From NCBI GenBank assembly GCA_947631615.1, contig CANRLX010000012.1, forward strand, positions 1-49,524: a DNA stretch of 49,524 nt, given 5' to 3'. The DNA is from an uncultured Acetatifactor sp. (GTDB lineage: Bacteria > Bacillota > Clostridia > Lachnospirales > Lachnospiraceae). The translations under genes and the position numbers were made by a program. Shown here one piece after another: positions 35,666 through 44,852 of the stretch. Within the stretch, counting starts at the first letter, position 1. The number at the start of each line of letters is the position of its first letter. The notes under the pieces were generated by a model that did not search any database, was not told where the DNA came from, and saw nothing but the letters and a program-made list of their open reading frames with translations.

Positions 35666-37057
35666 CTACTCCAAATCCTCCGCCTCGGACGCCTTGAGCA
35701 TGATCGCACACTCGATCCTCTTCCTCTGCAGCTCGCACCCGATGTCGTAGGCATCGTTGATGCTGCCGTGGAAGTTGTAGGAATTTGCCGCGCAGCCGCC
35801 GCTGCAGTAAAACCTCGCGAAGCATTTCCTGCACTTTTCCTTGGCGTACACGTTGCAGCACTTAAACTCGTCCCGAATGTCCTCCCTGGTGATCCCGTCC
35901 TCCACGTTCCCCATGAGGAAATCTTCGTTTCCCACAAACTGATGACAGGGGTACAGATCCCCCCAGGGCGTCACCGCAAGGTACTCCACTCCGGATCCGC
36001 AGCCGGAAAGCCGCTTGGCCACACAGGGCCCGCCCTGCAGATCGATCATAAAGTGGAAGAAGTTAAAAGGCTTCCCCTCTTTTCTCCTGCGGATCATCTC
36101 CACCGCCAGCCTGTCATACTGCTCCATCAAAACCGGCAGATCCTCCTCGCGGATGGCGTAGGGGTCGGAGGGCTGCGCCACCACAGGCTCCACGGAGATC
36201 TGTTGAAACCCAAGATCCGCCAAATGCAGCACGTCCTCGCTGAAGTCCAGATTGTCGTGGGTGAAGGTGCCCCTCACGTAATAATTGGTCTGTCCCCGGC
36301 TCTTTGCCACCTTCTGAAACTTCGGGACCACAAGGTCATAGCTCCCCTGTCCGCCCCGAAAAGGCCGCATGTGGTCGTGAACCTCCCTGCGCCCGTCTAT
36401 GCTCAGCACAATATTGGACATCTCCCGATTGGCAAACTCCAGGATCTCATCGTCAAGCAGCACTCCGTTGGTGGTGAGGGTAAACCGAAACCTCTTGTTG
36501 TGGGGCTTCTCCAGGCTCCTGCCGTAGGCCACCAGCTCCTTCACCACCTGCCAGTTCATCAGGGGTTCTCCCCCAAAGAAGTCCACCTCCAGATTCACGC
36601 GGTTTCCGGAATTTGCCACCAGAAAATCCAGCGCCTTCTTCCCCACCTCGCTGCTCATCAGCACCCGTCTGCCGTGGTACTCCCCCTCTCCGGCAAAGCA
36701 GTATCTGCAGGCCAGATTACAGTCGTGGGCAATGTGCAGGCAGAGCGCCTTCACCACAGTCTTTCGCTGCTTAAAGTCAAACACGTAATTCTCGTAGATA
36801 TCCGGCGAAAAGAGCCGCCCCTCCTTCTCAAGCGCGATCACCTCATCCACCGCCTCGGTGATCTCCTCCGCGGGATAAGGGATATTTGCCAGGTTCAGGA
36901 CAGCCGCCTTGATCGTGTCCGCATCCTTGATACCTTCTTCCACAAGGGGCTCCACCAGCGAAATCATATCATAAACGATGTCATCCACCACATGGACGGA
37001 ACCGCTGTTCACATCCATGACAATATTGTACCCATTGTTTTTATACTGGTGTATCAA
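35666..37057 (-). CDS. scfB: SCIFF peptide maturase, radical-SAM SPASM enzyme
   Basis: ScfB-type enzymes install a thioether bond between a cysteine sulfur and a threonine carbon in the SCIFF peptide. The 463-residue protein has the N-terminal peptide-recognition region, the radical-SAM cluster motif CNLACRYC, FFGGEPLMNW, and a C-terminal SPASM domain with clustered cysteines (GGPCVAKRLSGCGSG, then CCNVYAKEKCRKCFARFYC and SGGC) for two auxiliary Fe-S clusters. It lies about 110 bases behind its substrate gene scfA on the same strand. Confidence 0.95.
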   Translation of the reverse strand: MIHQYKNNGYNIVMDVNSGSVHVVDDIVYDMISLVEPLVEEGIKDADTIKAAVLNLANIPYPAEEITEAVDEVIALEKEGRLFSPDIYENYVFDFKQRKTVVKALCLHIAHDCNLACRYCFAGEGEYHGRRVLMSSEVGKKALDFLVANSGNRVNLEVDFFGGEPLMNWQVVKELVAYGRSLEKPHNKRFRFTLTTNGVLLDDEILEFANREMSNIVLSIDGRREVHDHMRPFRGGQGSYDLVVPKFQKVAKSRGQTNYYVRGTFTHDNLDFSEDVLHLADLGFQQISVEPVVAQPSDPYAIREEDLPVLMEQYDRLAVEMIRRRKEGKPFNFFHFMIDLQGGPCVAKRLSGCGSGVEYLAVTPWGDLYPCHQFVGNEDFLMGNVEDGITREDIRDEFKCCNVYAKEKCRKCFARFYCSGGCAANSYNFHGSINDAYDIGCELQRKRIECAIMLKASEAEDLE

Positions 37058-37121
37058 TGTCGTTTCCTTCCTTATCTTAATTTTACGTTCTCCTTCTTTT
37101 TCACTTCCTTACACGCAACAT

Positions 37122-37145
37122 AAGCAGCGACCGAAATCGCTGCTT
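37122..37145 (-). other. Stem-loop between scfA and scfB
   Basis: AAGCAGCGA and TCGCTGCTT form a perfect 9-bp stem around CCGAAA, 24 bases past the scfA stop codon. It lacks a T-tract, so read-through into scfB is expected. It could protect the scfA message or limit the downstream part of the transcript. Confidence 0.6.
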
Positions 37146-37169
37146 ACGCTTGGCTCTGAATAGTTGAGA

Positions 37170-37313
37170 CTAATTCATCTTCTCACAGCTCTGATTACCT
37201 ACGGTGCAGGATGTCTTGCAGGCGGACTGGCAGGAGGTCTGGCACTCGCCGCAGCCACCCTTCTTCATGGACTCCTTGAAATCTCTGGTTGTCAAAGTCT
37301 TGATATGCTTCAT
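37170..37313 (-). CDS. scfA: Six-cysteine ranthipeptide SCIFF precursor
   Basis: A 47-residue peptide is encoded from ATG 37313 to TAG 37170, behind an AAGGAGG (37323-37329). It starts MKHIKTLTTRDF and has exactly six cysteines at positions 21, 24, 28, 32, 36 and 43 (CGECQTSCQSACKTSC core, then a later SC). This is the SCIFF family, nearly universal in Clostridia. In the characterised clostridial homologue the thioether joins Cys32 to Thr37, and both are present here at the same numbers. It is modified by ScfB; the biological role is not settled. It is driven by the promoter at 37366-37393. Confidence 0.95.
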   Translation of the reverse strand: MKHIKTLTTRDFKESMKKGGCGECQTSCQSACKTSCTVGNQSCEKMN

Positions 37314-37365
37314 TTGACATAGCCTCCTTATCTTGATAAGTCAGTGGATCTACAAGCCTTACGAT

Positions 37366-37393
37366 AGTATAACATAATTTTATCATTTGTAAA
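37366..37393 (-). promoter_or_regulatory. Promoter of scfA
   Basis: TTTACA and TATACT are separated by 16 bases on the minus strand, giving a leader of about 45 bases before the scfA start. Confidence 0.7.
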
Positions 37394-37434
37394 AGGTTTT
37401 TTTGAGAAATATTTCCTGCCGCCGTTCCCTGTCC

Positions 37435-37797
37435 TCAGCTGAGCATACCTCCCAGCATACCTCCCCCCGTGCACAGCGCGAGCGTGGTGAAAAAGGGATT
37501 CCCCAGCTCCACCACGGAGCGGTTCACGACCAGGGACATGAGCGCCAGCACCACAAAGTAAAGCGCCCCCATTAACAGCCCCCACAAAAATTTCTGGCTC
37601 TGCATCCTCTTGCCCGCCAGGAAACCGGCGCAGAAGGTGGAGAGCACATAGATCCCAATGATGGCAACGGACACGATCTGCTCCCCCAGCCCCATACGAA
37701 ACAGCAAAAGCGCCAGGATCATAAGCAGCGCCGCCGTCACTATGTACGAGAACAACAGACACTTCAAAAAGAACATTACGGATATCTTTTTTTCCAA
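37435..37797 (-). CDS. TIGR04086-type membrane protein
   Basis: The 120-residue protein has four hydrophobic helices and a Gly-rich C-terminus (CTGGGMLGGMLS). Its length, helix pattern and location next to scfA match the TIGR04086 family, which accompanies SCIFF genes in Clostridia. No function is known. It is transcribed in the same direction as scfA, but scfA has its own promoter, so they need not share a transcript. Confidence 0.8.
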   Translation of the reverse strand: MEKKISVMFFLKCLLFSYIVTAALLMILALLLFRMGLGEQIVSVAIIGIYVLSTFCAGFLAGKRMQSQKFLWGLLMGALYFVVLALMSLVVNRSVVELGNPFFTTLALCTGGGMLGGMLS

Positions 37798-37844
37798 AAC
37801 GATTCACTCCTTTTTTTTAAATATATGCCCTCTCTCTGAAAAAC

Positions 37845-37874
37845 TTGACAACTCCCCGCCAGGTATTGTATAGT
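37845..37874 (+). promoter_or_regulatory. Promoter of the CNNM-type gene
   Basis: TTGACA and TATAGT are separated by 18 bases, followed by an AT-rich leader holding two copies of TATTTTATAAAAA. Confidence 0.5.
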
Positions 37875-37957
37875 CAGGATAACTGTATATTTTTTGACAG
37901 TTGATATTTTGTATTTTATAAAAATTTATATTTTATAAAAAAGGAGTGGTTTACATT

Positions 37958-39295
37958 TTGGATACCTCTGGTGTCATACAACTGATCGTTTTGATCGCAC
38001 TGGTGCTTATGTCCGGCTTTTTCTCTTCCGCCGAGACGGCTCTCACCACCTGCAACCGCGTGCGTATGCGCGCCCTGGAGGAGGAAGGCAATCGGCGCGC
38101 TGCCAGAGTGAATAAGATCCTGGCAAGCTACAGCAAAATGCTCAGCACCATTCTGATCGGCAACAACGTTGTAAATCTTTCGGCTTCCGCCCTGGCCACC
38201 ACGCTGGCAATGCGCGTGAATCTGGCCGTCGGCATCGCGACCGGTATTCTGACTGTGGTCGTTCTGCTCATTGGCGAGATCGTCCCCAAGACATGGGCGA
38301 TGCTCTCCTCCGAGAAACTTTCCCTCCTTTACAGCGGCATTATATACGGGCTCATGTATCTGCTGACCCCTGTGATCTTTCTCGTGGATAAGCTCTCCGG
38401 CGGTATTTTGTTCCTGCTGCACATCGACCCCAACAAGAAGGCTTCCACCATGACGGAAACGGAGCTGAGGACCTACGTGGACGTAAGCCACGAGGACGGC
38501 GTGATCGAATCCGAGGAGCGCGAAATGATCTACAACGTATTTGACTTTTCCGACGCTCTGACCAAGGACATCATGATCCCCCGCATCAACATGGTAACGG
38601 TAAATATCGAGGACTCCTACGAGAAGGTCCTGAACGTCTTCCGCGAGTCCATGTACACCCGTCTTCCGGTCTACCAGGAGGACAAGGACAATATTATCGG
38701 CCTGATCAATATCAAGGACTTTATTCTCACGGAGGATCCTTCTAACTTCCACATCCGGAATATCCTGCGCGACGCGCACTACACCTATGAGTTTAAGAAG
38801 ATCGCGGATTTGATGTACGAAATGCGTGAGAAGACCACCAACGTTGCGTTCGTGCTGAACGAGTACGGCAGCACTGTGGGCATGATCACCCTGGAGGATC
38901 TGCTGGAGGAGATCGTGGGCGAGATTCGGGACGAGTTTGACGAGGACGAGGAGGACTACATACAGGAGCTGGACGATAATGTGTATCTCGTGGAGGGAAG
39001 CATGAAGCTGGACGATATCAACGACGCCCTGGGCACGGAGCTTTCCAGCGAAGATTACGATTCCATCGGCGGCATTATCATCGAACAGCTGGACCGTCTG
39101 CCGGAGGACGGCGAGGAGGTCACGCTGGCAAGCGGCATCCAGCTCAAGGTGGAGGGGATCGATCAGAACCGCATCGTCAAAGTCCTGATGACTCTGCCCG
39201 AGGAGGAAGAGGACGGGGAGGAGGAAGACGAGGAGGCCAAGACGCCCCAAAAATCCGAGGCCGGCTCCTCTCCCGAGAACGCGGACGAAGCGTAA
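37958..39295 (+). CDS. CNNM/HlyC-type membrane protein with CBS domains
   Basis: The 445-residue protein has an N-terminal DUF21 membrane domain with SGFFSSAETAL, a CBS-domain pair (MIPRINMVTVNIED region, then FRESMYTRLPVYQEDKDNI) and a C-terminal CorC/HlyC domain ending in a long acidic tail. The family includes Mg2+ and other divalent-cation transporters; the older name hemolysin is misleading. The start is probably TTG 37958, 11 bases after AAGGAG; the in-frame GTG 37946 overlaps that ribosome site. It converges on phoR, whose stop lies 9 bases away. Confidence 0.92.
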   Translation: MDTSGVIQLIVLIALVLMSGFFSSAETALTTCNRVRMRALEEEGNRRAARVNKILASYSKMLSTILIGNNVVNLSASALATTLAMRVNLAVGIATGILTVVVLLIGEIVPKTWAMLSSEKLSLLYSGIIYGLMYLLTPVIFLVDKLSGGILFLLHIDPNKKASTMTETELRTYVDVSHEDGVIESEEREMIYNVFDFSDALTKDIMIPRINMVTVNIEDSYEKVLNVFRESMYTRLPVYQEDKDNIIGLINIKDFILTEDPSNFHIRNILRDAHYTYEFKKIADLMYEMREKTTNVAFVLNEYGSTVGMITLEDLLEEIVGEIRDEFDEDEEDYIQELDDNVYLVEGSMKLDDINDALGTELSSEDYDSIGGIIIEQLDRLPEDGEEVTLASGIQLKVEGIDQNRIVKVLMTLPEEEEDGEEEDEEAKTPQKSEAGSSPENADEA

Positions 39296-39304
39296 GGTTT
39301 TCTT

Positions 39305-40660
39305 TTACCGTACTTTCCCAAAGGGGATCACGCTCGGGAATCTCACCCGAATGGTGGTCCCCTTTCCCACTTCGCTCTCCAGCTCCATGGACGCCCCGCA
39401 TTTTGCGACGATATGCTTTACGATGGCAAGCCCCAGGCCGGTGCCCCCCGTGGATTTGGAGCGGCTCTTGTCCACCCGATAGAAGCGCTCGAAAATCCTC
39501 TCCTGATGCTCCTTCGGGATCCCGATCCCGGTATCCTTCACCACAAGCAGCGCCTCCCCGCGCCTTGCGCACACCTGCACCGTCACGCTGCCCCCCGGGT
39601 TGTTGTAGCGGATGGCATTGTCACAGAGATTATAGAGAAGCTCTTCTATCATCTGCCGGTTTCCGGTAAGAAAGCACTCCTTCGTTCCGATCAGCGAGAT
39701 CGTCACATCGTGTTTTTCCGCGTTCAGGGCAAGCATTTCGACGCAGGCGTCCGCAAGAGCGTACAGATCCAGGCGTTCCGACGTCCATTCCTGTTCGTCG
39801 TCATCCAGCTCCGAAAGGCGTATGATATCGCTGATCAGCGTCATCAGGCGTCCGGCGCTTTTGTGAATCCCGTGGGCAAAGCGCACCACATCCTCCTCCG
39901 ACGCCATTCCCGTTTCGATCAACTCCGAATAGCCGGAGATCGCGGTCAGCGGCGTCTTCAGCTCGTGAGACACATTGGCGGTAAATTCCTGGCGCATCTG
40001 CGCGTTTTTCACAATGTCCTGATGCTGCTTTCGGATCATCTGTACAAAGGGCGTCAGCTCCTCGTAATTGCCGTTGTCGTTGTACGCATCCAGATTTTCC
40101 GCCATCCGCTCGATGGGGGAAATCAGCCGGACGGTAAGCAGATGGGCCACGACCATACAGAGCACCAGAAGGATCGCCAGCACCAGCACAACATAGGGAA
40201 GCGCCTGTCCAAAGATGCTGTAAATGCTCCCCGCGTCCTTGGCGACCCTGAGCACCCCTCCGCTCTCCAGGCGGACCGCGTAATAGAAGGTGCTCTTGGA
40301 AAGCGTCTCGGAACGGCGCACCACCTGCCCCTCCCCCTCTGCAAAGGCCTGGGCGATCTCCGGCCGATCGCTGTGGTTTTCCATCTGAAGCCGATCCGCC
40401 TCACTGTCAAACACCACGTTTCCCTCGCTGTCCGTATAGGTCAGACGCAGGCCGTTTTGCTCCAGCTTTTCCCCAAGGTCCTGCAGTTTTTGCATTTCTC
40501 CGGTCTCTACATCCTCTCGGATCAGCAGAACCGTCGTGCGCAGATCCTCCAGAATCTGACTGCGAAACAGCTCGTAATAGACGAGCGTCACAAAAATAAC
40601 GGTAAAAAAGATAGCCAGTGCAGCGATCAGCACCAGCATACGATGAATTTTTTTCTTCAT
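39305..40660 (-). CDS. phoR: Phosphate-regulon sensor histidine kinase PhoR
   Basis: PhoR phosphorylates PhoB when phosphate is scarce. The 451-residue protein has two membrane helices around an extracytoplasmic domain of about 125 residues, then the phospho-acceptor VSHELKTPLTAISGYSELI, the N-box YNLCDNAIRYNN, DTGIGIP and GTGLGLAIVKHI. It overlaps phoB by 4 bases. Context next to pst genes supports a phosphate role, although the sequence alone would only identify a histidine kinase. Confidence 0.93.
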   Translation of the reverse strand: MKKKIHRMLVLIAALAIFFTVIFVTLVYYELFRSQILEDLRTTVLLIREDVETGEMQKLQDLGEKLEQNGLRLTYTDSEGNVVFDSEADRLQMENHSDRPEIAQAFAEGEGQVVRRSETLSKSTFYYAVRLESGGVLRVAKDAGSIYSIFGQALPYVVLVLAILLVLCMVVAHLLTVRLISPIERMAENLDAYNDNGNYEELTPFVQMIRKQHQDIVKNAQMRQEFTANVSHELKTPLTAISGYSELIETGMASEEDVVRFAHGIHKSAGRLMTLISDIIRLSELDDDEQEWTSERLDLYALADACVEMLALNAEKHDVTISLIGTKECFLTGNRQMIEELLYNLCDNAIRYNNPGGSVTVQVCARRGEALLVVKDTGIGIPKEHQERIFERFYRVDKSRSKSTGGTGLGLAIVKHIVAKCGASMELESEVGKGTTIRVRFPSVIPFGKVR

Positions 40661-41334
40661 GGATTCATAAGGTAGCCCACATTCCGCACCGTCTTAATCA
40701 GGCTGCCTTCCTCCTTCAGTTTCTGTCTGAGGGTCTTAATGTGCATGTCGAGCGTCCTGGATTCCCCCTCGAAATCCATTCCCCAGACACGGTCCAGGAT
40801 CACCTCCCTGGTGGTCACAATGCCCGCGTTGGTCATGAGAAGCTTCAAAAGCTCATACTCCTTATAGGTCAGCTCACAGGGCGTCTCCCTCACATAGACG
40901 GCCCGCCGGTCCATATCCAGGACCACGTTTCCCATCCGCAGCACCCGCTCCCTTTCCTCCGGCCGGACGCTCCGGCGCAGCATCGCTTTCACCCGGGAGA
41001 TCAGCTCCATCACGCCGAAGGGCTTGGTCATGTAATCGTCCGCTCCGATATCCAGGCCCTTCACCTTGTCGATCTCGGTGGACTTGGCCGTCACCATAAT
41101 GATGGGGACCGTCACCGTATCCTCCCGCAGACGCAGCTTTTTCACAATGCTCAGCCCATCCTCATCCGGAAGCATAACGTCCAGCAGGATCAGATCCGGC
41201 AGCTCTCGGTTTAACGCCTCGTAAAAATCCTTTGCCAGGGCAAAGCTCTCCACCTGATACCCCGCGTTTTTCAGGGCAAAGGTCTCTATCTCCTGTATGC
41301 TCTTGTCGTCCTCCACCACATAAATCCGTGCCAC
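40657..41334 (-). CDS. phoB: Phosphate-regulon response regulator PhoB
   Basis: The 225-residue OmpR/PhoB-type regulator has an N-terminal receiver with the phosphorylation site LLDVMLPDEDG and a C-terminal winged helix ending VWGMDFEGESRTLDMHI and VRNVGYLM. It is the likely reader of the 11-base repeats ahead of pstS and the Na/Pi gene. It is separated from the Na/Pi cotransporter gene upstream by about 70 bases with no obvious promoter or repeat box. Confidence 0.93.
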   Translation of the reverse strand: MARIYVVEDDKSIQEIETFALKNAGYQVESFALAKDFYEALNRELPDLILLDVMLPDEDGLSIVKKLRLREDTVTVPIIMVTAKSTEIDKVKGLDIGADDYMTKPFGVMELISRVKAMLRRSVRPEERERVLRMGNVVLDMDRRAVYVRETPCELTYKEYELLKLLMTNAGIVTTREVILDRVWGMDFEGESRTLDMHIKTLRQKLKEEGSLIKTVRNVGYLMNP

Positions 41335-41403
41335 GTGATCACCCCGCTATCCTCTAATTTAATCTTTCTTTTGTGATTTGGCAAGCCTTATCTCATCCGC
41401 TTT

Positions 41404-43173
41404 TCAGGGCAGCACATACCGCGCGCGAAACGCCATAACCTTGCCGCCAAAATCCAGATTGTCCTCCTGTTTCATCTCCTCCAGACAGGCGTGGGTGTCA
41501 AATTCGTTCTCGCTGACCTGGAGAAGGCACACCGCGATGTTGGAGCAGTGGTCGGACACCCGCTCGTAGTCGGTGCTGATATCGGACAAAATAAAGCCCA
41601 GCTCAATGGTACACTTTCCCTTGCGCAGGCGCTTGATATGCCGCTGTCTGATATTCAGGTTCAGTCCGTCGATCACCTCCTCCAACGGCTCCACCTGTCT
41701 CGCCAAGGCGAGGTCGTTCTCCCGAAAGCTCTGCATGGTGATGTGCAGAATATCGGTGATCGCTCTGCCGAACACATCCAGCTCCACCCTTGCCTTCTCG
41801 GAAAATACCAGCTTCTTTTGGTGCATCTCCTCCGCCGCCTCCTTGACATTGCGCGCATGGTCCGATATCCTCTCGAAATCACCGATACAGTGTAACAAGG
41901 TATTCAATATCTGGCTGTCCCGCTCGGAGAGACTGCGGGAGCTCAGCTTTACCAGATAACTTCCCAGCTCATCCTCAAAGCGGTCCACCTCGTCCTCCAG
42001 CGATACCACCTGTTCTGCCTCCTCCACACGGTACTCCCGCAGAAGCCCCATCGCCTTCTGCATAGAGCTCTCCGCCAGCTTTGACATGACGACCGCCACG
42101 CTGCGGCACTGCTCCACCGCATAGGAGGGCGTGTCCAAAAAGCGGCTGTCCAACAAATTTAAGATCCCCCTTCCCTCCTGCAGAGGCTCCGGCCTGTCCT
42201 TCTCCTTTATGGTCAGGCAGGCAAGCCTGACCAGCAGCTTGGAAAAGGGAAGAAGACATACCGTGGCAGAAATATTAAACAGACTGTGCACCGCCGCGAT
42301 GCCGAAGGGTGTGGCGGCCTCCGTGAGAAAAGAGAAGGGCTTCACCGCGTTCACCACATAAAATACCGTCATAAAGAGGGCCGTCCCTATCACATTGAAA
42401 TACAGGTGCACCAGCGCGGCGCGTTTAGCATTTTTGGAGGCGCCGATGCCGGAGAGCATCGCCGTAATGCAGGTGCCGATGTTCTGCCCCATGATGATCG
42501 GGATCGCCGCGCTGTAGCTGACCGCTCCCGTGGCGCAGAGCGCCTGCAGGATTCCCACGGAGGCGGAGGAGGACTGGATCAGCGCCGTCAGCGCAAGGCC
42601 CGCGGCCATACCCAGAACAGGGTTTGAAAAGTGCGTGAGAATACCGGTAAACTCCGGCACATCCGCAAGAGGCTTCACCGCGCCGCTCATCGTGTCCATT
42701 CCAAACATCAGCACCGAAAATCCCACCAGGATCGTGGCGATATCCTTTTGCTTCTCCCTGTGGGAAAACAGCAGGATGCTGACTCCGATCATCGCCAGGA
42801 TCGGCGAAAAGGAGGCGGGCTTCATCATCCGGATCAGGAAGGCGTCGGAATCGATCCCCGTAAGCCCCAGGATCCAGGAGGTTATGGTGGTGCCGATATT
42901 GGCCCCCATAATGATCCCCACCGCCTGCTGCAGCCGCATGATACCGGAGTTGACAAACCCCACCACCATGACCGTAGTGGCCGATGAGGACTGGATCACC
43001 GCCGTCACGCCCGCCCCCATGAGCACCGCCTTCAGCGGATTGCTGGTGAGCCTCTCCAGGATGCGCTCCAGCCTGCCTCCGGACAGCTTCGACAGGCCCT
43101 CTCCCAGAAGATTCATGCCGTACAGAAAAAGCGCAAGCCCTCCGATCATCGTCAACAGGTCAAAAAAAGTCAT
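41404..43173 (-). CDS. Na/Pi cotransporter family protein with PhoU-like domain
   Basis: The 589-residue protein has two inverted Na/Pi-II transport repeats marked by QSSSATTVMVVG and QSSSASVGILQ, in about eight or nine helices, and a C-terminal cytoplasmic PhoU-like helical domain (from about residue 350, with FERISDHARNVKEAAEEM). The family takes up or effluxes phosphate; direction is debated for bacterial members. The gene has its own inferred PhoB-type promoter at 43220-43274, so it is part of the phosphate regulon. Confidence 0.93.
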   Translation of the reverse strand: MTFFDLLTMIGGLALFLYGMNLLGEGLSKLSGGRLERILERLTSNPLKAVLMGAGVTAVIQSSSATTVMVVGFVNSGIMRLQQAVGIIMGANIGTTITSWILGLTGIDSDAFLIRMMKPASFSPILAMIGVSILLFSHREKQKDIATILVGFSVLMFGMDTMSGAVKPLADVPEFTGILTHFSNPVLGMAAGLALTALIQSSSASVGILQALCATGAVSYSAAIPIIMGQNIGTCITAMLSGIGASKNAKRAALVHLYFNVIGTALFMTVFYVVNAVKPFSFLTEAATPFGIAAVHSLFNISATVCLLPFSKLLVRLACLTIKEKDRPEPLQEGRGILNLLDSRFLDTPSYAVEQCRSVAVVMSKLAESSMQKAMGLLREYRVEEAEQVVSLEDEVDRFEDELGSYLVKLSSRSLSERDSQILNTLLHCIGDFERISDHARNVKEAAEEMHQKKLVFSEKARVELDVFGRAITDILHITMQSFRENDLALARQVEPLEEVIDGLNLNIRQRHIKRLRKGKCTIELGFILSDISTDYERVSDHCSNIAVCLLQVSENEFDTHACLEEMKQEDNLDFGGKVMAFRARYVLP

Positions 43174-43219
43174 AACTCTACCATGCCTTTCTTGTTTTCA
43201 CGTCAGGGTTCCTATCTAT

Positions 43220-43274
43220 ATAGTAGAGTCCGCATGTAAAATCTATAACCGTTCTTTGTAAAATCCAGGTAAAA
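43220..43274 (-). promoter_or_regulatory. Candidate PhoB box and promoter of the Na/Pi cotransporter gene
   Basis: On the minus strand TTTTAC occurs at 43269-43274, 43258-43263 and 43236-43241. These are spaced by 11 and 22 bases, with a degenerate register (ACGGTT) between them, so four positions share an 11-base period. A -10 element TACTAT (43220-43225) begins 14 bases after the last TTAC. The box takes the place of a -35, as expected for PhoB-type activation. Confidence 0.65.
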
Positions 43275-43276
43275 TT

Positions 43277-43942
43277 TTAGTACAGTTTTACCCCCTGTAT
43301 GTCGCCGGTCACCTGAAAGACAGCCCATTCCCCTATGTTTACGGCGTGATCCCCTATCTTTTCCAGATACTTCGCCACCATCAGGGTGTCCACCACCTGG
43401 TCGGCGTTCAGGGACTGTCCGCGGATCGCCTGCATCATAGCTTCCTTGATCTGATTGAATTGATCGTCCACTTGGTCGTCCTCCGCCACTACCTCCTCCG
43501 CCAGCTTCTGATCGCCCTCCACGAACGCCTCCACCGACCGCAGGAGCATCCCTCTGGCAGTCTCCATCATGCGGGAAAGAATACCCGCGCTTGGCTCCGC
43601 ACAAGGCTTCTCTCCCATGCGCAGATACAGCTCCGCAATATCCCCCACATGATCGCCTGCGCGCTCAATATCCGTGACCACCTTGAGCGCCGCCGTGACC
43701 AGGCGCAGATCCTTTGCCACCGGCTGCTGCTTGGTGAGGAGGGTCAGACATTTGGCCTCGATGCTTCGCTGCATATCCGTCATCTGCCTGTCGTTGTCCA
43801 GAAGCGCCCGCAGGCTCTCCGTATCATACTCTCGGATCGCCAGAAGAAGACGCCCGTAGCTTACGTTGACCCGCTCTCCCATCTCTGTGACCTGTCCCTT
43901 TAACACTTCCAATTCCCGTTCAAATATGGCTCTGGGTGACAT
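43277..43942 (-). CDS. phoU: Phosphate-transport regulator PhoU
   Basis: PhoU lowers PstSCAB activity and PhoR signalling when phosphate is plentiful. The 221-residue protein is two three-helix bundles with the metal-binding motifs DIERAGDHVGDIAE and YLEKIGDHAVNIGEW. GGAGG precedes ATG 43942. It follows pstB by 18 bases, the usual last place of the pst operon. Confidence 0.96.
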   Translation of the reverse strand: MSPRAIFERELEVLKGQVTEMGERVNVSYGRLLLAIREYDTESLRALLDNDRQMTDMQRSIEAKCLTLLTKQQPVAKDLRLVTAALKVVTDIERAGDHVGDIAELYLRMGEKPCAEPSAGILSRMMETARGMLLRSVEAFVEGDQKLAEEVVAEDDQVDDQFNQIKEAMMQAIRGQSLNADQVVDTLMVAKYLEKIGDHAVNIGEWAVFQVTGDIQGVKLY

Positions 43943-43960
43943 CTCTGTTCCTCCTTTCGA

Positions 43961-44719
43961 TCAGCCGAAGCGTCCGGTGATGTAATCCTCCGTCCGCTTA
44001 TCCCTCGGTCTTGCAAACATTTCCTGTGTGGGCGCATACTCGACCATCTCCCCCACGAGAAAGAAGGCCGTGTAGTCCGACACGCGCGCCGCCTGCTGCA
44101 TATTGTGGGTGACAATGGCGACCGTGTACTGTTTCTTTAACGTCTCCATCAGCTCCTCGATCTTTAAGGTGGAGATGGGATCCAGCGCGGAGGTGGGCTC
44201 ATCCATCAGGAGCACCTCCGGCTCCACCGCCAGCGCCCTCGCGATGCAAAGCCTCTGCTGCTGCCCTCCGGAGAGCCCTAGCGCCGATTTTTTTAACCGA
44301 TCCTTCACCTCCTCAAAAATAGCCGCTCCTCTCAGAGCGTTCTCCACGATCTCATCCAGTCTCGCCTTCTGTTTGATCCCGTGAAGCCGAGGGCCGTAAG
44401 CGACATTGTCATAGATGCTCATGGGAAATGGGTTGGGCTGCTGAAATACCATTCCCACTTTCTTGCGAAGGAGCGTAGGATCCACCTTTCTGTCGTAGAT
44501 GTCCTCTCCGTCCAGCAGCACCCTGCCTTCTATGCGCACATTTTCCACCAGATCATTCATGCGGTTTAAGCATCTCAAAAAGGTGGATTTCCCGCATCCG
44601 CTGGGGCCGATAAAGGCCGTGACGGCGCGGTTTGCTATCTCCATGTGGATGTCCTTCAGGGCATGATTCTCCCCGTAGTAAAGGTTTAGCTTTGTAACCG
44701 AAATCTTACTGTTCTCCAT
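43961..44719 (-). CDS. pstB: Phosphate ABC transporter ATPase PstB
   Basis: The 252-residue ATPase has Walker [10 protein letters not shown], signature LSGGQQQRL, Walker [13 protein letters not shown] and the switch [13 protein letters not shown], all typical of PstB. It powers high-affinity phosphate import with PstA and PstC. It is separated from pstA by 277 bases filled with two tandem-repeat arrays, unlike the tight pstA-pstB junction of most genomes. Confidence 0.97.
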   Translation of the reverse strand: MENSKISVTKLNLYYGENHALKDIHMEIANRAVTAFIGPSGCGKSTFLRCLNRMNDLVENVRIEGRVLLDGEDIYDRKVDPTLLRKKVGMVFQQPNPFPMSIYDNVAYGPRLHGIKQKARLDEIVENALRGAAIFEEVKDRLKKSALGLSGGQQQRLCIARALAVEPEVLLMDEPTSALDPISTLKIEELMETLKKQYTVAIVTHNMQQAARVSDYTAFFLVGEMVEYAPTQEMFARPRDKRTEDYITGRFG

Positions 44720-44730
44720 ATCCGCTTCTC

Positions 44731-44782
44731 CCTGGATTTGTGGTTGTCTGAATTTGTGACTGTCTGGATTTGTGTCTATCTG
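44731..44782. repeat. 16-base tandem repeat ahead of pstB
   Basis: Three full copies of a 16-base unit (CCTGGATTTGTGGTTG, TCTGAATTTGTGACTG, TCTGGATTTGTGTCTA) and a 4-base partial copy begin 12 bases upstream of the pstB start codon. They lie in the transcript leader of pstB. Confidence 0.85.
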
Positions 44783-44852
44783 TTTTTTGCTTGTACCTGG
44801 CTTGGTTCCGGCCGGTTTTGTGTCAATAAATGTCAGACGGCTGGGCGCTTTC

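Noticed and set aside
37195..37386. 63-codon minus frame over the SCIFF gene
   Set aside because: The overlapping 47-codon frame is an unmistakable SCIFF peptide with a ribosome site; the longer frame begins upstream of the promoter.
37916..39250. 444-codon minus frame opposite the CNNM-type gene
   Set aside because: The plus frame has DUF21, CBS and CorC motifs; the minus frame is a His/Asp/Val-rich antisense reading.
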